64,000 bases of DNA from Pollutimonas sp036675275. Its GTDB lineage: Bacteria; Pseudomonadota; Gammaproteobacteria; Burkholderiales; Burkholderiaceae_B. Under the pieces are notes generated by a model. The model searched no databases, had not been told where the DNA came from, and worked only from the letters and a program-made list of their open reading frames with translations. Location: NCBI GenBank assembly GCA_036675275.1, contig JAKFFG010000023.1, forward strand, positions 1 to 64,000. Direction: 5' to 3'. The position numbers were made by a program, and so were the translations under genes. Position 1 is the stretch's first letter, and the number at the start of each line of letters is the position of its first letter. Shown here one piece after another: positions 43,357 to 51,886 of this stretch.

Positions 43357-43752
43357 TCAGTGCGCCGGAGCCAATGCGTAGTGCCACACCGCCCACGCGA
43401 CCACTGTCCACACCACGACGACGAAAAGAATCCCCCACCGGCTGCGAGGCTTGCGTCCCTCGCGTTCCATCCACTCGGCGGCTTTGAGCCGGCACCCGGC
43501 CAGCACCTGTTCTGGAACAAGCTGGATGGCGAGCCAGATCAGGACTGGCAGCAGGATGACGTCGTCCAGATAGCCCAGGACGGGGATGAAGTCCGGGATC
43601 AGGTCGACAGGGCTGAGGGCATACGCTACAACTAGCACGCATAGCCCCTTGGCAAGCCAAGGCGTGTCGGGATGTCGGTAGGCAAACCAGAGTGTCACGC
43701 CGTCGCGCTTGAGGCGGCGTGCCCAGGCGCGCAGCGTGTCGGAAATGGCCAT
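43357..43752 (-). CDS. YkvA-like (DUF1232) membrane protein
   Basis: This 131-residue protein has the DUF1232 core AKGLCVLVVAYALSPVDLIPDFIPVLGYLDDVILLP, that is the Y-x-x-S-P-x-D-L-I-P-D-x-I-P motif with its adjacent helix, plus a C-terminal helix (GILFVVVVWTVVAWAVW). The role of the family is unknown. It ends a leftward pair with the next gene. Confidence 0.85.
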   Translation of the reverse strand: MAISDTLRAWARRLKRDGVTLWFAYRHPDTPWLAKGLCVLVVAYALSPVDLIPDFIPVLGYLDDVILLPVLIWLAIQLVPEQVLAGCRLKAAEWMEREGRKPRSRWGILFVVVVWTVVAWAVWHYALAPAH

Positions 43753-43797
43753 GAAGTTTGTTCGATGCAGGGCCAGGCGTTAGGCTGGCTAACCGCG

Positions 43798-44280
43798 TCA
43801 GTCTTGTGCGGGACGGCCACCACGCTTGGTGAAAAACACGTCCGCCTTGTGGCGCCGGGCCGCAACCTTTTCTTTCGGCAGCGAGGGAAGGGCCAGGAAG
43901 CGCTCGACCCATTGCGTATCGATCTTGTCCAGCCGCACAGGTTCGAGGGCCTGCACGATAAGGTAAAGCTGGTAGGCGGACAGTGGCTTGTCCAGCGAGA
44001 CCGCGCGGCGCGCCAGGAAGTGGGCTGCGGCCGCTGCAGGGGCGTGGGTCCTGGGCGTATCGGCACGATATTCATCGAAGGCACGGCGGGGCAGTTTGGG
44101 TTTGTTCAGCCCTTTGAGTCGTTGCCCACGCCACCGGGTAAAGCGGCTGGCATCCTGTGTCCATTGATCTTGCTGGTAGCTGGCGCGGATGACTTCGCCA
44201 TTGTCTAGTTCGACCTCATACTCGCCCTCATGCACGGGCGACGGTCGCAGGGCTCGCCAAGCTTCCCGTTTGAATTTCAT
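43798..44280 (-). CDS. Hypothetical protein
   Basis: This 160-residue, soluble, basic protein has no family I recognise. The N-terminal 60 residues look like a small beta-fold (GEYEVELDNGEVIRASYQQDQW) and the C-terminal part is helical with a basic tail (KEKVAARRHKADVFFTKRGG). It lies upstream of the YkvA-like gene on the same strand. Confidence 0.6.
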   Translation of the reverse strand: MKFKREAWRALRPSPVHEGEYEVELDNGEVIRASYQQDQWTQDASRFTRWRGQRLKGLNKPKLPRRAFDEYRADTPRTHAPAAAAAHFLARRAVSLDKPLSAYQLYLIVQALEPVRLDKIDTQWVERFLALPSLPKEKVAARRHKADVFFTKRGGRPAQD

Positions 44281-44637
44281 TTGTTGTTTTCCTTAAGGTG
44301 GAGGACTTTGCTGCTGTTTCCAGGGCAGGCGTTTCGGATATGTCGATCATACGAGGAATGTCGCTATGCAAATCATAAAGCATACGTCGCGCTATCAATA
44401 AGTATCCTGTTGTTGGGCCTGTGCCAGATCTATTTGGCGTGGAATAACAGTTTTCTGCAGGCCTTTGGCGTAGTGCTTGACCGCGATCCCTATGGCACGA
44501 TTTAGGGTCTTCAGCATATTCCATCGTCGGTCCACTGTACCCCCAAGTTACTAAATGCAGATAGCGGCTGCTCATCGATATGTACTGTGCTGCAATGTTG
44601 CTGCAATCACCATATCTCCACTGGCCTTTGCCTTCCT
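44281..44637 (+). other. Gene-poor gap with one doubtful small membrane reading frame
   Basis: No clear gene is seen in these 357 bases. A frame from a TTG at 44308 with a GTGGAGG site to a TAG at 44505 encodes 65 residues with one hydrophobic helix (AYVALSISILLLGLCQIYLAW). It could be a real small membrane protein or the remains of one. The rest holds the start region of the following gene. Confidence 0.25.
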
Positions 44638-44949
44638 ATGAATATTTCCAACTTTGAACACGTTTTCTACGCACTGGTGATTCAAGCGGCGGTGTGGCTG
44701 CCTACCCGTAGCTGGTGGCTGGGAGCAATGCTGACGATCGGCTTGTTCATCGGGCGCGAACACGCTCAACGCGAGTACAAGATCGACGGCTCATCGAAGC
44801 TTAGTCCATGGGAAGCGTTTGATATCTGGAACTGGAGCGTCGATGCTCAGCTTGATCTTTTTTTGCCCGCCATTGCTGTGGTGCTCGTCGCATGGATCGC
44901 GGGCTATGTGTCGCGCCGACTACGGCGCTCCGTCCACAGAAGGGATTAG
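44638..44949 (+). CDS. Small phage-like membrane protein
   Basis: This 103-residue protein has two or three hydrophobic helices (VFYALVIQAAVWLPTRSWWLGAM-like at the start, LDLFLPAIAVVLVAWIAGYV at the end). Between them lies a charged loop containing GREHAQREYKIDG, a motif I recall from holin-like or membrane proteins in phages and enterobacterial accessory regions. I used the ATG at 44638 because the upstream 17 codons are not membrane-like. The function is unknown. Confidence 0.6.
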   Translation: MNISNFEHVFYALVIQAAVWLPTRSWWLGAMLTIGLFIGREHAQREYKIDGSSKLSPWEAFDIWNWSVDAQLDLFLPAIAVVLVAWIAGYVSRRLRRSVHRRD

Positions 44950-45053
44950 TGGGTCGTGCACTTCGGCCGGAAAGCCTTGTCCACACGGCGCGCTCGCTGT
45001 AAATTGAACAGCAGTTCGCGTCAATAGCTATAAAAGTCCTGGAGACATACTGC

Positions 45054-45644
45054 ATGTTCAAAGTTTATGCCATCGACGGCATCGTTCCCGTGGTCCATCC
45101 TTCGGCCTACGTCCATCCCACTGCGGTCCTGATCGGCGATGTGATTGTCGGCCCCGGCGTGTATATCGGCCCGCTGGCCAGCTTGAGGGGCGACTTCGGA
45201 CGTATCGAGCTGAAGGAAGGTTCTAACGTCCAGGACACCTGTGTGATCCACGGCGTGGGCGTCAATGACACCATTGTAGATATCGACGGGCACATAGGCC
45301 ATGGGGCGGTTCTTCACGGCTGTACCATCGAACGCAACGCCATGGTGGGCATGAACGCGGTGGTCATGGACCAGGCCGTCATCGGCCATTCCAGCATTGT
45401 CGCGGCCATGGCCTTTGTAAAGACGGGTCTGGTCGTGCCGCCGCGCAGCCTGGTGGTGGGCGCGCCGGCGCGTGTCCTGCGCGAGCTGACCGATGCCGAG
45501 GTGGCGGGCAAGTCGTTTGGAACCCGGCAATACCAAAGGCTTACGCGCCGCTGCCTGCAGTCCATGCAGGCGGTAGAGCCCCTTACTTCCGTAGAACCAG
45601 ACAGGGCGCGCCTCACGCCCGAGCAGGTCAATCCGTCAACCTAG
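45054..45644 (+). CDS. paaY: PaaY/gamma-carbonic anhydrase-like hexapeptide-repeat protein
   Basis: This 196-residue left-handed beta-helix protein shows hexapeptide turns such as VHPTAVLIGDVIVGPGVYIGP, and zinc-binding histidines in VQDTCVIHG, GHIGHGAVLHG and a final IVAAMAFVKTG. It matches the PaaY/CaiE group, hexameric thioesterases or carbonic anhydrases found near phenylacetate or carnitine genes. No such genes adjoin it here. Confidence 0.88.
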   Translation: MFKVYAIDGIVPVVHPSAYVHPTAVLIGDVIVGPGVYIGPLASLRGDFGRIELKEGSNVQDTCVIHGVGVNDTIVDIDGHIGHGAVLHGCTIERNAMVGMNAVVMDQAVIGHSSIVAAMAFVKTGLVVPPRSLVVGAPARVLRELTDAEVAGKSFGTRQYQRLTRRCLQSMQAVEPLTSVEPDRARLTPEQVNPST

Positions 45645-45666
45645 GCGTGCAAGCGGCGCGCCGGAT

Positions 45667-46833
45667 TCAGGGACGATCGAATATATCGCCGTTCAGCAAA
45701 ATGGAACGGTCGATATTGCGGATGTCGGTATGGCCGCAAAAACCCATGGTGATATCCAGTTCATTGGCGATCATTTGCAGGCAGCGCGAAACGCCGGCTT
45801 CTCCCATGGCGCCCAGTGAATACAGGAAAGAGCGTCCTATCATCGTGCCCTTGGCGCCCAGGGCTATTGCCTTGAGTACGTCCTGGCCGGAACGGATGCC
45901 GCCATCCATCCATACTTCAATTTCCTTGCCTACGGCATGAGCAATTGCCGGCAGGGCGGAGATGGAGGACGGTGCGCCGTCGAGCTGGCGGCCGCCATGA
46001 TTGGATACGACCAGGGCGTCGGCGCCGCTATCGACTGCCAGGCGCGCGTCTTCCGCGTCCATGATGCCCTTGAGTATCAGTTTTCCGCCCCAGCATTTCT
46101 TGATCCATTCGATATCCTTCCAGCTGAGCGCGGGATCAAATTGCTCGGCCGTCCACGACGACAAAGAAGACAGATCGCCCACGCCCTTGGCATGTCCGAC
46201 GATATTGCCGAAGCTGCGGCGTTTGGTTCCCAGCATGCCCATGCACCAGCTGGGCTTGGTAGCCAGATTGACCAGGTTCGCAAAAGTAGGGCGCGGCGGC
46301 GTGGACAGGCCATTTCTGATGTCTTTGTGGCGCTGTCCCAATACCTGCAGGTCCAGCGTCAGCACCAGGGCTGAACAATTGGCGGCCTTGGCGCGGTTGA
46401 TGAGGCGTTCGATGAAGTCCCGGTCGCGCATGACATAGAGCTGGAACCAGAATGGTTTGTGGGTATGGGCCGCGACATCTTCGATGGAGCAGATGCTCAT
46501 GGTCGACAATGTGAATGGAATGCCGAATTTTTCGGCCGCCTTGGCGCCCAGGATTTCCCCATCGGCATGCTGCATGCCGGTCAGGCCGGTGGGTGCGATG
46601 GCCACGGGCATGGCAACGTCAATGCCTATCATTGAGCTGCGGTGGGTGCGCGTCTCGATGTCGACTGCGACGCGCTGGCGAAACTTGAGTTTTTGGAAAT
46701 CGCTTTCGTTGGAGCGGTAGGTGCCTTCTGTCCAGGAGCCGGAATCGGCATAGTCGTAGAACATTCGAGGTACCCGGCGCTCGGCTAGCCGGCGAAAGTC
46801 CTCCATGCAGGTGATTTTGGTTGGGCTGAACAA
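45667..46833 (-). CDS. lldD: FMN-dependent alpha-hydroxy acid dehydrogenase (LldD-like)
   Basis: This 388-residue TIM-barrel flavoprotein oxidises L-lactate or related 2-hydroxy acids. It has the FMN and active-site signature SNHGGRQLDGAPSS, MPVAIAPTGLTGMQHADGE, and LTLDLQVLGQRHKDIRNGL with the substrate region. MARSFLYSLGAMGE-like IGRSFLYSLGAMGEAGV ends the barrel. The length is normal for LldD, but substrates vary (lactate, mandelate, glycolate). Confidence 0.9.
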   Translation of the reverse strand: MFSPTKITCMEDFRRLAERRVPRMFYDYADSGSWTEGTYRSNESDFQKLKFRQRVAVDIETRTHRSSMIGIDVAMPVAIAPTGLTGMQHADGEILGAKAAEKFGIPFTLSTMSICSIEDVAAHTHKPFWFQLYVMRDRDFIERLINRAKAANCSALVLTLDLQVLGQRHKDIRNGLSTPPRPTFANLVNLATKPSWCMGMLGTKRRSFGNIVGHAKGVGDLSSLSSWTAEQFDPALSWKDIEWIKKCWGGKLILKGIMDAEDARLAVDSGADALVVSNHGGRQLDGAPSSISALPAIAHAVGKEIEVWMDGGIRSGQDVLKAIALGAKGTMIGRSFLYSLGAMGEAGVSRCLQMIANELDITMGFCGHTDIRNIDRSILLNGDIFDRP

Positions 46834-46956
46834 GAAACATCTCCTTGGATTTTTGTCTGTCGCGGCGGCATCTGGACCGGCTTTTTATCGAATATCGCAT
46901 CTTAACCAAAATCATCGAGGGATTGATGCCGGTCAGCATGCAGTGATGCAGATTTA

Positions 46957-47886
46957 TCAGACCATATCGAGCTGTTCCACGGCATTGGCATAGACCATCA
47001 GCGCCTTGCAGCCATTCCACCACACCACGCGCGCGACCTGCGCCCGGCTGGCAATATCAAGCGCCTGCCTGGGGTCGCTTTCGATAAAGTGTGTGTGGCA
47101 TCTTGCGAGAATCGCCTCAGCCTTGTGTGCGGCGCTCTGTTCGGCGCTGTGACGTGTCTCGTCGCGCATGATCAGAGGCCCGTGAAAGCCATGCTGATCC
47201 AGCCAGCGCTGTGTGCGCTTGCGATCTTGCTCCGGACGTCCAGTGATAATGGTGATGTTGCTCAGGTCGACCTGGGGCAGGCTGGTGCTGGGAGGCAGCA
47301 CATCGCGGCGCGCCAGGGTTTCGTGCAGCGCTTGCGCGTATTGGTCCTCGGGCAAATCCATGAGCAGCACGCCGTCCAGGTCAATAGCCCAGGACGCGTA
47401 TTCGTAGTCAGGCCGGTCAGGGCAGTTCATGGTGGCATCGAACGTTGGGGTAATGGATTCGCGTTCCCAGGGGAACCAGGCCCGGAAACCCGGCGGAATC
47501 TCCAGTCCGTAGTCGGGCTTGACACGGGATTCGCTGTCATAGGCCAAGGCAAAGACGGTAACGTCATGCCCTTGCGAGCGCAAATAATCCACACTGTCCA
47601 GCAAGGTGGTGCCGCGTCCGGCAACGTCTTCGACCAGGAGTATGCGGCTGTTCGGGCGAGGCTGATCGACTGTATACCAGGAGACCTGCCGCTCAGGGCG
47701 TGAATAGGACAACGCATGCAGTGGGATGCCCAGACTTGTGGCCGCCATGGCGCCCGGGGTCAGCGCACCGCGCGCGATCGCCACAACGGCATCGAAGTCC
47801 ATCAGCCGCCATGCGGGGACAAAACCTGAAATGACGGTTTCGATGCGCGAGTAGTCATAAGAGTAAGCAGCGCGGGGTGTGCTCAT
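46957..47886 (-). CDS. Phosphoribosyltransferase fused to a HAD-like domain
   Basis: This 309-residue two-domain protein has an N-terminal phosphoribosyltransferase fold with the PRPP loop LLVEDVAGRGTTLLDSV (about residues 82-98). The C-terminal half, from about 165, opens with the HAD-type motif WAIDLDGVLLMD and has TIITGRPEQDRKRTQ. No catalytic role is known to me. The base of the PRPP loop is like those of xanthine/hypoxanthine PRTs. It may couple transfer of a phosphoribosyl group to a phosphatase step. Confidence 0.8.
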   Translation of the reverse strand: MSTPRAAYSYDYSRIETVISGFVPAWRLMDFDAVVAIARGALTPGAMAATSLGIPLHALSYSRPERQVSWYTVDQPRPNSRILLVEDVAGRGTTLLDSVDYLRSQGHDVTVFALAYDSESRVKPDYGLEIPPGFRAWFPWERESITPTFDATMNCPDRPDYEYASWAIDLDGVLLMDLPEDQYAQALHETLARRDVLPPSTSLPQVDLSNITIITGRPEQDRKRTQRWLDQHGFHGPLIMRDETRHSAEQSAAHKAEAILARCHTHFIESDPRQALDIASRAQVARVVWWNGCKALMVYANAVEQLDMV

Positions 47887-47983
47887 GCCGTGATCCTTGG
47901 CGAAAACCCCATTCTACCCACCATCGTCAGATGGTCCGCGCGACACGAAAAAAAATCTGTGTTATAGTTACGCCTCTTCCAAA

Positions 47984-48060
47984 GCGGCTGTAGCTCAGTT
48001 GGATAGAGTACTTGGCTACGAACCAAGGGGTCGTGGGTTCGAATCCTGCCAGCCGCGCCA
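47984..48060 (+). tRNA. tRNA-Arg (anticodon ACG)
   Basis: A 77-base tRNA with acceptor stem GCGGCTG/CAGCCGC, D-loop AGCTCAGTTGGATAGAG, anticodon loop CTACGAA (ACG) and T-arm GTGGGTTCGAATCCTGC. The CCA end is encoded. Confidence 0.97.
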
Positions 48061-48088
48061 GAATTTACCAATGAAGTCAATTGGTTAA

Positions 48089-48125
48089 AACCGCCTAGAG
48101 CTCCAACTCTCTAGGCGGTTTTTTT
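48089..48125 (+). terminator. Terminator after tRNA-Arg
   Basis: A perfect 12-bp stem, AACCGCCTAGAG (48089-48100) and CTCTAGGCGGTT (48109-48120), has an 8-base loop and is followed by a T-run to 48125. It is one of the strongest terminators in the window and also works weakly in the opposite direction. Confidence 0.93.
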
Positions 48126-48201
48126 CGTCTGGGGGTTTTGGGTGGGTGATGTGGGTGATCTGACCGTGCTGCTGTATGCGCAGGGTCAGCCGACTACGAC
48201 A

Positions 48202-48828
48202 TCAATATGCCTGCTGGCCGTCTACTGCCGCTCCAGCGTAACCCCAGCGACGCGACGGTATTCCTTTTCTCGCCCCAGTAGTGCCGGCAGGCTGCCGGGC
48301 GCTATGCAGCAGGACTTCAATCATCTTTTTGATTTCCTGGATGCTTGTCCACATTTCGGCGTCTATGACGGCCGATTGGTATTCCGATGCATCGGGGCGG
48401 GATTCATTCGTTGCGGCTTCTAAAGCCTTGCGCGTCGAGTCGAGGATGTTGTCTATGTCCTCAAGAATTTTCTTTATTATTTCCTCGGTGCGGAAGAATC
48501 CGACGCGGTTTTCGACGCGTATCATGGCCAAAAGCCGGGATCTTTGTGGTGGACCTACAAGGCCATGCTGGGCCAGGGCTTTGCTGTTGTTCGGAAGATG
48601 ATTGATCGCTACTATTATTTTTTCGAAGTCGCAGTCGCGGGCATGGATGAAGGCCTCGCCTTGCTCCCTCATTTCTGCTCCAAAAAAGTCTAGATCATTA
48701 ACTTTTCCATAGCCTACAAGCCTGTTTCGGATCACATCGAAAAGAAAGCTTCTCGACCGCTGCAGAAAGCTTATAAGATGTTGCCGGGATGGTTCGGTAA
48801 TGTCATCGAACTCGCCGAAGTAGGACAT
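48202..48828 (-). CDS. Hypothetical protein
   Basis: This 208-residue soluble protein begins MSYFGEFDDITEPSRQHL with a GGGAGG ribosome site, the best start in the region. It is rich in Arg and Glu and probably mostly helical (RTEEIIKKILEDIDNILDSTRKALEAA, SIQEIKKMIEVLLHSAR). I recognise no family. The 224 bases upstream (48829-49052) stay open in the same frame but look non-coding. Its location just after tRNA-Arg suggests a laterally acquired gene. Confidence 0.6.
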   Translation of the reverse strand: MSYFGEFDDITEPSRQHLISFLQRSRSFLFDVIRNRLVGYGKVNDLDFFGAEMREQGEAFIHARDCDFEKIIVAINHLPNNSKALAQHGLVGPPQRSRLLAMIRVENRVGFFRTEEIIKKILEDIDNILDSTRKALEAATNESRPDASEYQSAVIDAEMWTSIQEIKKMIEVLLHSARQPAGTTGARKGIPSRRWGYAGAAVDGQQAY

Positions 48829-49052
48829 GAAGCCTCCCTGATGCATTTGGTAAGGAAAGGCTTCTAAGTCTATCGACCATAGAATGACACGGCATTTGTC
48901 CTTACGGCTTAGGCCGAGCTTCGTATTGCGTTGATGTTCCTTGGTGAAAATGCTGGGCTGGTGTGTGTTGCGCCGGCTCGCATGGCCAATTGTTTGCTGG
49001 GCGTTCAGTTGCATCGACCAACGCGAGGTGCAGGTATTCCCGGATTGAGCGC

Positions 49053-49604
49053 CTATTTCCTGGAAATATAAGGATTGCCTTCTATATAGAAGCGCAATAG
49101 TTTTTCCGCCCATTCGCCAGCATAGTCCACTCCGATCCGGGGGCGTTGCACGATTTGTATGGTTTCAGGCATGGGCGCGTCGGCAATGTAGAAATCTTCG
49201 CTGATCAAGTCGTGGCCGTAATGGCCGCGGTCTATGCCCATGGCTTTGCAGAGCCGGCCTGGACCCTTGGTGTTATCCGAGAGATTGGCTATGGGCTCCA
49301 ATGCGCGCAGCAGCACGGCCGCGCCCGTTCCGTCGGGTTCCGTGACGACATTCATGCAATGGTGCATCCCGTATATCAAGTACACATAGGCGAACCCCGG
49401 CGGCCCATACATTACTTTTGTGCGCGGAGTGATTCCCTTGGACGTATGCGCGGCAAGGTCATGTGGTCCAAGATAGGCCTCTACCTCGACAATTTTTCCT
49501 ATGCGCTTGATATCGCCGACTTGGCGGACCAATAATTTTCCGAGCAGATCGCGGGCGACCAGGGTGGTGTCCCTGTTGTAAAAATCTCGCGGCAGCGGCT
49601 GCAT
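49053..49604 (-). CDS. DNA-3-methyladenine glycosylase (AAG/MPG family)
   Basis: This 183-residue enzyme removes alkylated and deaminated purines by base flipping. It has LPRDFYNRDTTLVARDLLGKLL, the catalytic Glu in KIVEVEAYLGPHDLAAHT, MYGPPGFAYVYLIYGMHHCMNVVTEPDG and the NTKGPGRLCKAMGI segment. The start MQPLPRDFY is set at 49604. An in-frame ATG at 49646 adds 14 residues that are not typical. It is structurally unrelated to the AlkA-like enzyme encoded at 27172. Confidence 0.9.
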   Translation of the reverse strand: MQPLPRDFYNRDTTLVARDLLGKLLVRQVGDIKRIGKIVEVEAYLGPHDLAAHTSKGITPRTKVMYGPPGFAYVYLIYGMHHCMNVVTEPDGTGAAVLLRALEPIANLSDNTKGPGRLCKAMGIDRGHYGHDLISEDFYIADAPMPETIQIVQRPRIGVDYAGEWAEKLLRFYIEGNPYISRK

Positions 49605-49782
49605 CTCGTCTTTATGTTTGACTATTTTGATTCCCGGTGGTAGCATTGTGGGTTAGATTTTCAAGTTCGTTGAAGTTAGTACAAGTGAAGTACCAGGAAA
49701 CCAGTATTTTTTTGTTCCAATCTCTACACCTTGACAGTCTTCTATAGGGCATATCGCTCGTCTTTTTAGGGATTGCAAAAAA

Positions 49783-49992
49783 ATGCAAACAGAAACTGGT
49801 ATTGTAAAGTGGTTCAACAACGAAAAGGGCTTTGGTTTCATCAAGCCTGACTCGGGCGGCAAGGACTTGTTCGCGCACCACACCGACATCGTCGGTACGG
49901 GCTTCAAGTCGCTGGAAGAAAACCAACGTGTTTCTTTCGTCGCTGCCGAAGGCCAAAAGGGCCCACAAGCCAAATCGATCGAAGCTGCCTAA
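49783..49992 (+). CDS. Cold shock protein of the CspA family
   Basis: This 69-residue OB-fold protein has both RNA-binding motifs: KGFGFIKPDSGGKDLFAHH, including RNP1-like KGFGFI and RNP2-like LFAHH. It acts as an RNA chaperone. A leader of more than 100 bases precedes the gene, usual for cold-shock genes, and a TTGACA box is seen at 49731-49736. Confidence 0.96.
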   Translation: MQTETGIVKWFNNEKGFGFIKPDSGGKDLFAHHTDIVGTGFKSLEENQRVSFVAAEGQKGPQAKSIEAA

Positions 49993-50010
49993 GCTTAGTC
50001 CGATTCAGAA

Positions 50011-50037
50011 AAAACCCACCGCGAGGTGGGTTTTTTT
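50011..50037. terminator. Bidirectional terminator between csp and the deaminase gene
   Basis: AAAACCCACC and GGTGGGTTTT form a perfect 10-bp stem around a GCGA loop, with T residues on both sides (as A residues on the left). It can end the cold shock transcript and the convergent deaminase transcript. Confidence 0.93.
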
Positions 50038-50068
50038 ATGGGCTCAAAATTCTTGACGCTGTACTGTT

Positions 50069-51103
50069 CTACGCAAACGCGGACAAAGCCTGCATATGCT
50101 TCTGCTTCAGCGCCGGAGGCAAAAACGACGCTGTTATGCTGTTTTGCGCCAGCGTGACAAGCTCGCGCCGGGTCAGTCCCAGGTGTTCGGCGCAAGCAAT
50201 GTAATTGTCGGCGACGTAGCCCCCAAAGTAGGCCGGATCGTCTGAGTTGATGGTGGTCATCACTCCCTGTCGCAGCATGCGCGCCAGATTATGTTGCGGC
50301 ATGCTGTCCACCACCTGCAGCTTCAGGTTGGAAAGCGGACACACGGTCAGGGGAATTTGCTGGTCGATCAGCCGCTGCAGCAGCATGGGGTCTTCCTCGC
50401 TGCGTACGCCGTGGTCTATGCGTTCGACATGAAGCATATCCAGCGCGTCGCGCACATAGTCCGCCGGGCCTTCCTCGCCGGCGTGAGCCACCAGGCGGAA
50501 GCCCAGGTCTTTGCAGCGGGCAAAGAGACGGGCGAATTTCTCGGGGGGATTGCCTTTTTCGGCTGAATCCAGCCCGATACCGGTCCAGAGATCCTTGTAT
50601 TGCTCCCGCAAGGGCAGGGCGGCCTCCAGCGTCGCTATGGCGTCATCCTCGGACAAGTGGCGCAGAAAGCTCAATATCAGGTAACTGCTGATGCCGGTGG
50701 ACGCCTGGGTTTCGCGCAGCGCCCGCGCAATGCCCGCGAAAACGGTTTCCATGGCCACGCCACGCTCGGTATGCGTTTGCGGGTCGAACATGATCTCTGC
50801 GTGCACCACGCCATCGGCTTCCGCCTTTTTCATATAGGCCATGGTCATATCGTAGAAATCGCGCTCCGTAATCAATACGCCGGCACCGGCGTAATACAGA
50901 TTAAGGAATGACTGCAGGCTGTCGAAAGCATAGGCCTGGCGCAGTTCGTCGACACTGGCATAGGGAAGTTCGATGCCATTGCGGTTGGCCAATTTGAACA
51001 TCAGTTCGGGCTCGAGCGATCCCTCGATGTGGAGATGGAGTTCGGCCTTGGGAAGGCTGCGTACAAATGCGTGCAGGCCGGGCTGGGGGGCTGATTCGGA
51101 CAT
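50069..51103 (-). CDS. Adenosine/adenine deaminase (Add family)
   Basis: This 344-residue amidohydrolase is a zinc-dependent purine salvage enzyme. Zinc and catalytic motifs are ELHLHIEGSLEP (His-x-His), RLVAHAGEEGPADYV, ERIDHGVRSEEDP and INSDDPAYFGG (Asp-Asp). The sequence around HIEGSLEPELMFKLANRNGI and LNLYYAGAGVL is closer to the adenine-specific subgroup, but this was judged by eye. It is transcribed together with the GntR-family gene upstream. Confidence 0.9.
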   Translation of the reverse strand: MSESAPQPGLHAFVRSLPKAELHLHIEGSLEPELMFKLANRNGIELPYASVDELRQAYAFDSLQSFLNLYYAGAGVLITERDFYDMTMAYMKKAEADGVVHAEIMFDPQTHTERGVAMETVFAGIARALRETQASTGISSYLILSFLRHLSEDDAIATLEAALPLREQYKDLWTGIGLDSAEKGNPPEKFARLFARCKDLGFRLVAHAGEEGPADYVRDALDMLHVERIDHGVRSEEDPMLLQRLIDQQIPLTVCPLSNLKLQVVDSMPQHNLARMLRQGVMTTINSDDPAYFGGYVADNYIACAEHLGLTRRELVTLAQNSITASFLPPALKQKHMQALSAFA

Positions 51104-51113
51104 TATTGCTGCT

Positions 51114-51794
51114 TCAAGAAAATTGCTTGGCGTAAATATAGTCGAACGCGCCTTTTATGTCGCTGTGCAGAGCCTGCCGGGCTTGCGCCGGATTGCCATG
51201 TTCGAGCGCCGCGATCATTTTGTCGTGATGTCCGACAGCGGTTTTTTTCTGTGTTCTTTCCGAACCGGCGCGCAAATCGTAATTCAAAATGGGGCCTATC
51301 CTCAGCCACAGTGTTTCGATGATCTTCTGCAGCATAGGCATGGCTGCCGCCTCGTATATCGAGAAATGAATTTCTTTGTTAAGCATCACGATCGACGCCT
51401 TATCGCTGTCGGCGGAATCCATTTCTCGCGCGAGCGTTTCGTTCAGGTTTTTAAGCGACTGGATGAGTGCCGGTGTGACGTGCAAGGTGGCCTGTTCCAC
51501 AGCATAGCCTTCAATCTGCAGGCGGATATCGGTGATTTCCTTGAATTGCTCCGCGGTTAAGGTGGGCACCCGGACCGAGCGATTCGGCGCGACTTCCAGT
51601 GCCTGGTCGGCAACCAGCTGATATACGGCCTCGCGCACCGGCATTACGCTGACTCCCAGCGCCTCGGCAGTCGAGCGCAGCGAAAGTTGTTCGCCCGGCA
51701 TAAGGCGCCCACTCAAAAGCAGGTCTTTAATTTGAAACAACACGTTAGCACCGAGGGTTTCTCTGCGGGGAGCGGGCTGGAGTAGCGTCTGCAT
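51114..51794 (-). CDS. GntR/FadR-family (FCD) transcriptional regulator
   Basis: This 226-residue protein has an N-terminal winged helix (IKDLLLSGRLMPGEQLSLRSTAEALGVSVMPVREAVYQL) and a C-terminal all-helical FCD ligand domain (metal-type His residues in LNKEIHFSIYEA and VGHHDKMIAAL). It is divergent from the ABC transporter-dehydrogenase operon and faces a 21-bp palindrome at 51820. It most likely controls that operon in response to an organic acid. Confidence 0.9.
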   Translation of the reverse strand: MQTLLQPAPRRETLGANVLFQIKDLLLSGRLMPGEQLSLRSTAEALGVSVMPVREAVYQLVADQALEVAPNRSVRVPTLTAEQFKEITDIRLQIEGYAVEQATLHVTPALIQSLKNLNETLAREMDSADSDKASIVMLNKEIHFSIYEAAAMPMLQKIIETLWLRIGPILNYDLRAGSERTQKKTAVGHHDKMIAALEHGNPAQARQALHSDIKGAFDYIYAKQFS

Positions 51795-51819
51795 GCGGGC
51801 TCGACAAGGGTTATTACTT

Positions 51820-51840
51820 ACTGTGATCTGTGATCTCAGT
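51820..51840. promoter_or_regulatory. 21-bp palindromic operator between GntR gene and catabolic operon
   Basis: ACTGTGATC at 51820-51828 and GATCTCAGT at 51832-51840 are near-perfect inverted arms around CTGT: eight of ten symmetric base pairs match, with ACTG/CAGT at the ends and two GATC cores. It lies 26 bases before the regulator start and 47 before the receptor start, the right place to control both. Confidence 0.6.
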
Positions 51841-51886
51841 TGCTAGTATAGCGGGAAAACGGCAGCCCAAAACCCAGGAGAGAGAC

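Noticed and set aside
48829..49113. Upstream extension of the orphan gene at 48202
   Set aside because: The frame stays open, but composition is poor and a strong ribosome site exists at 48828, so this was not included.
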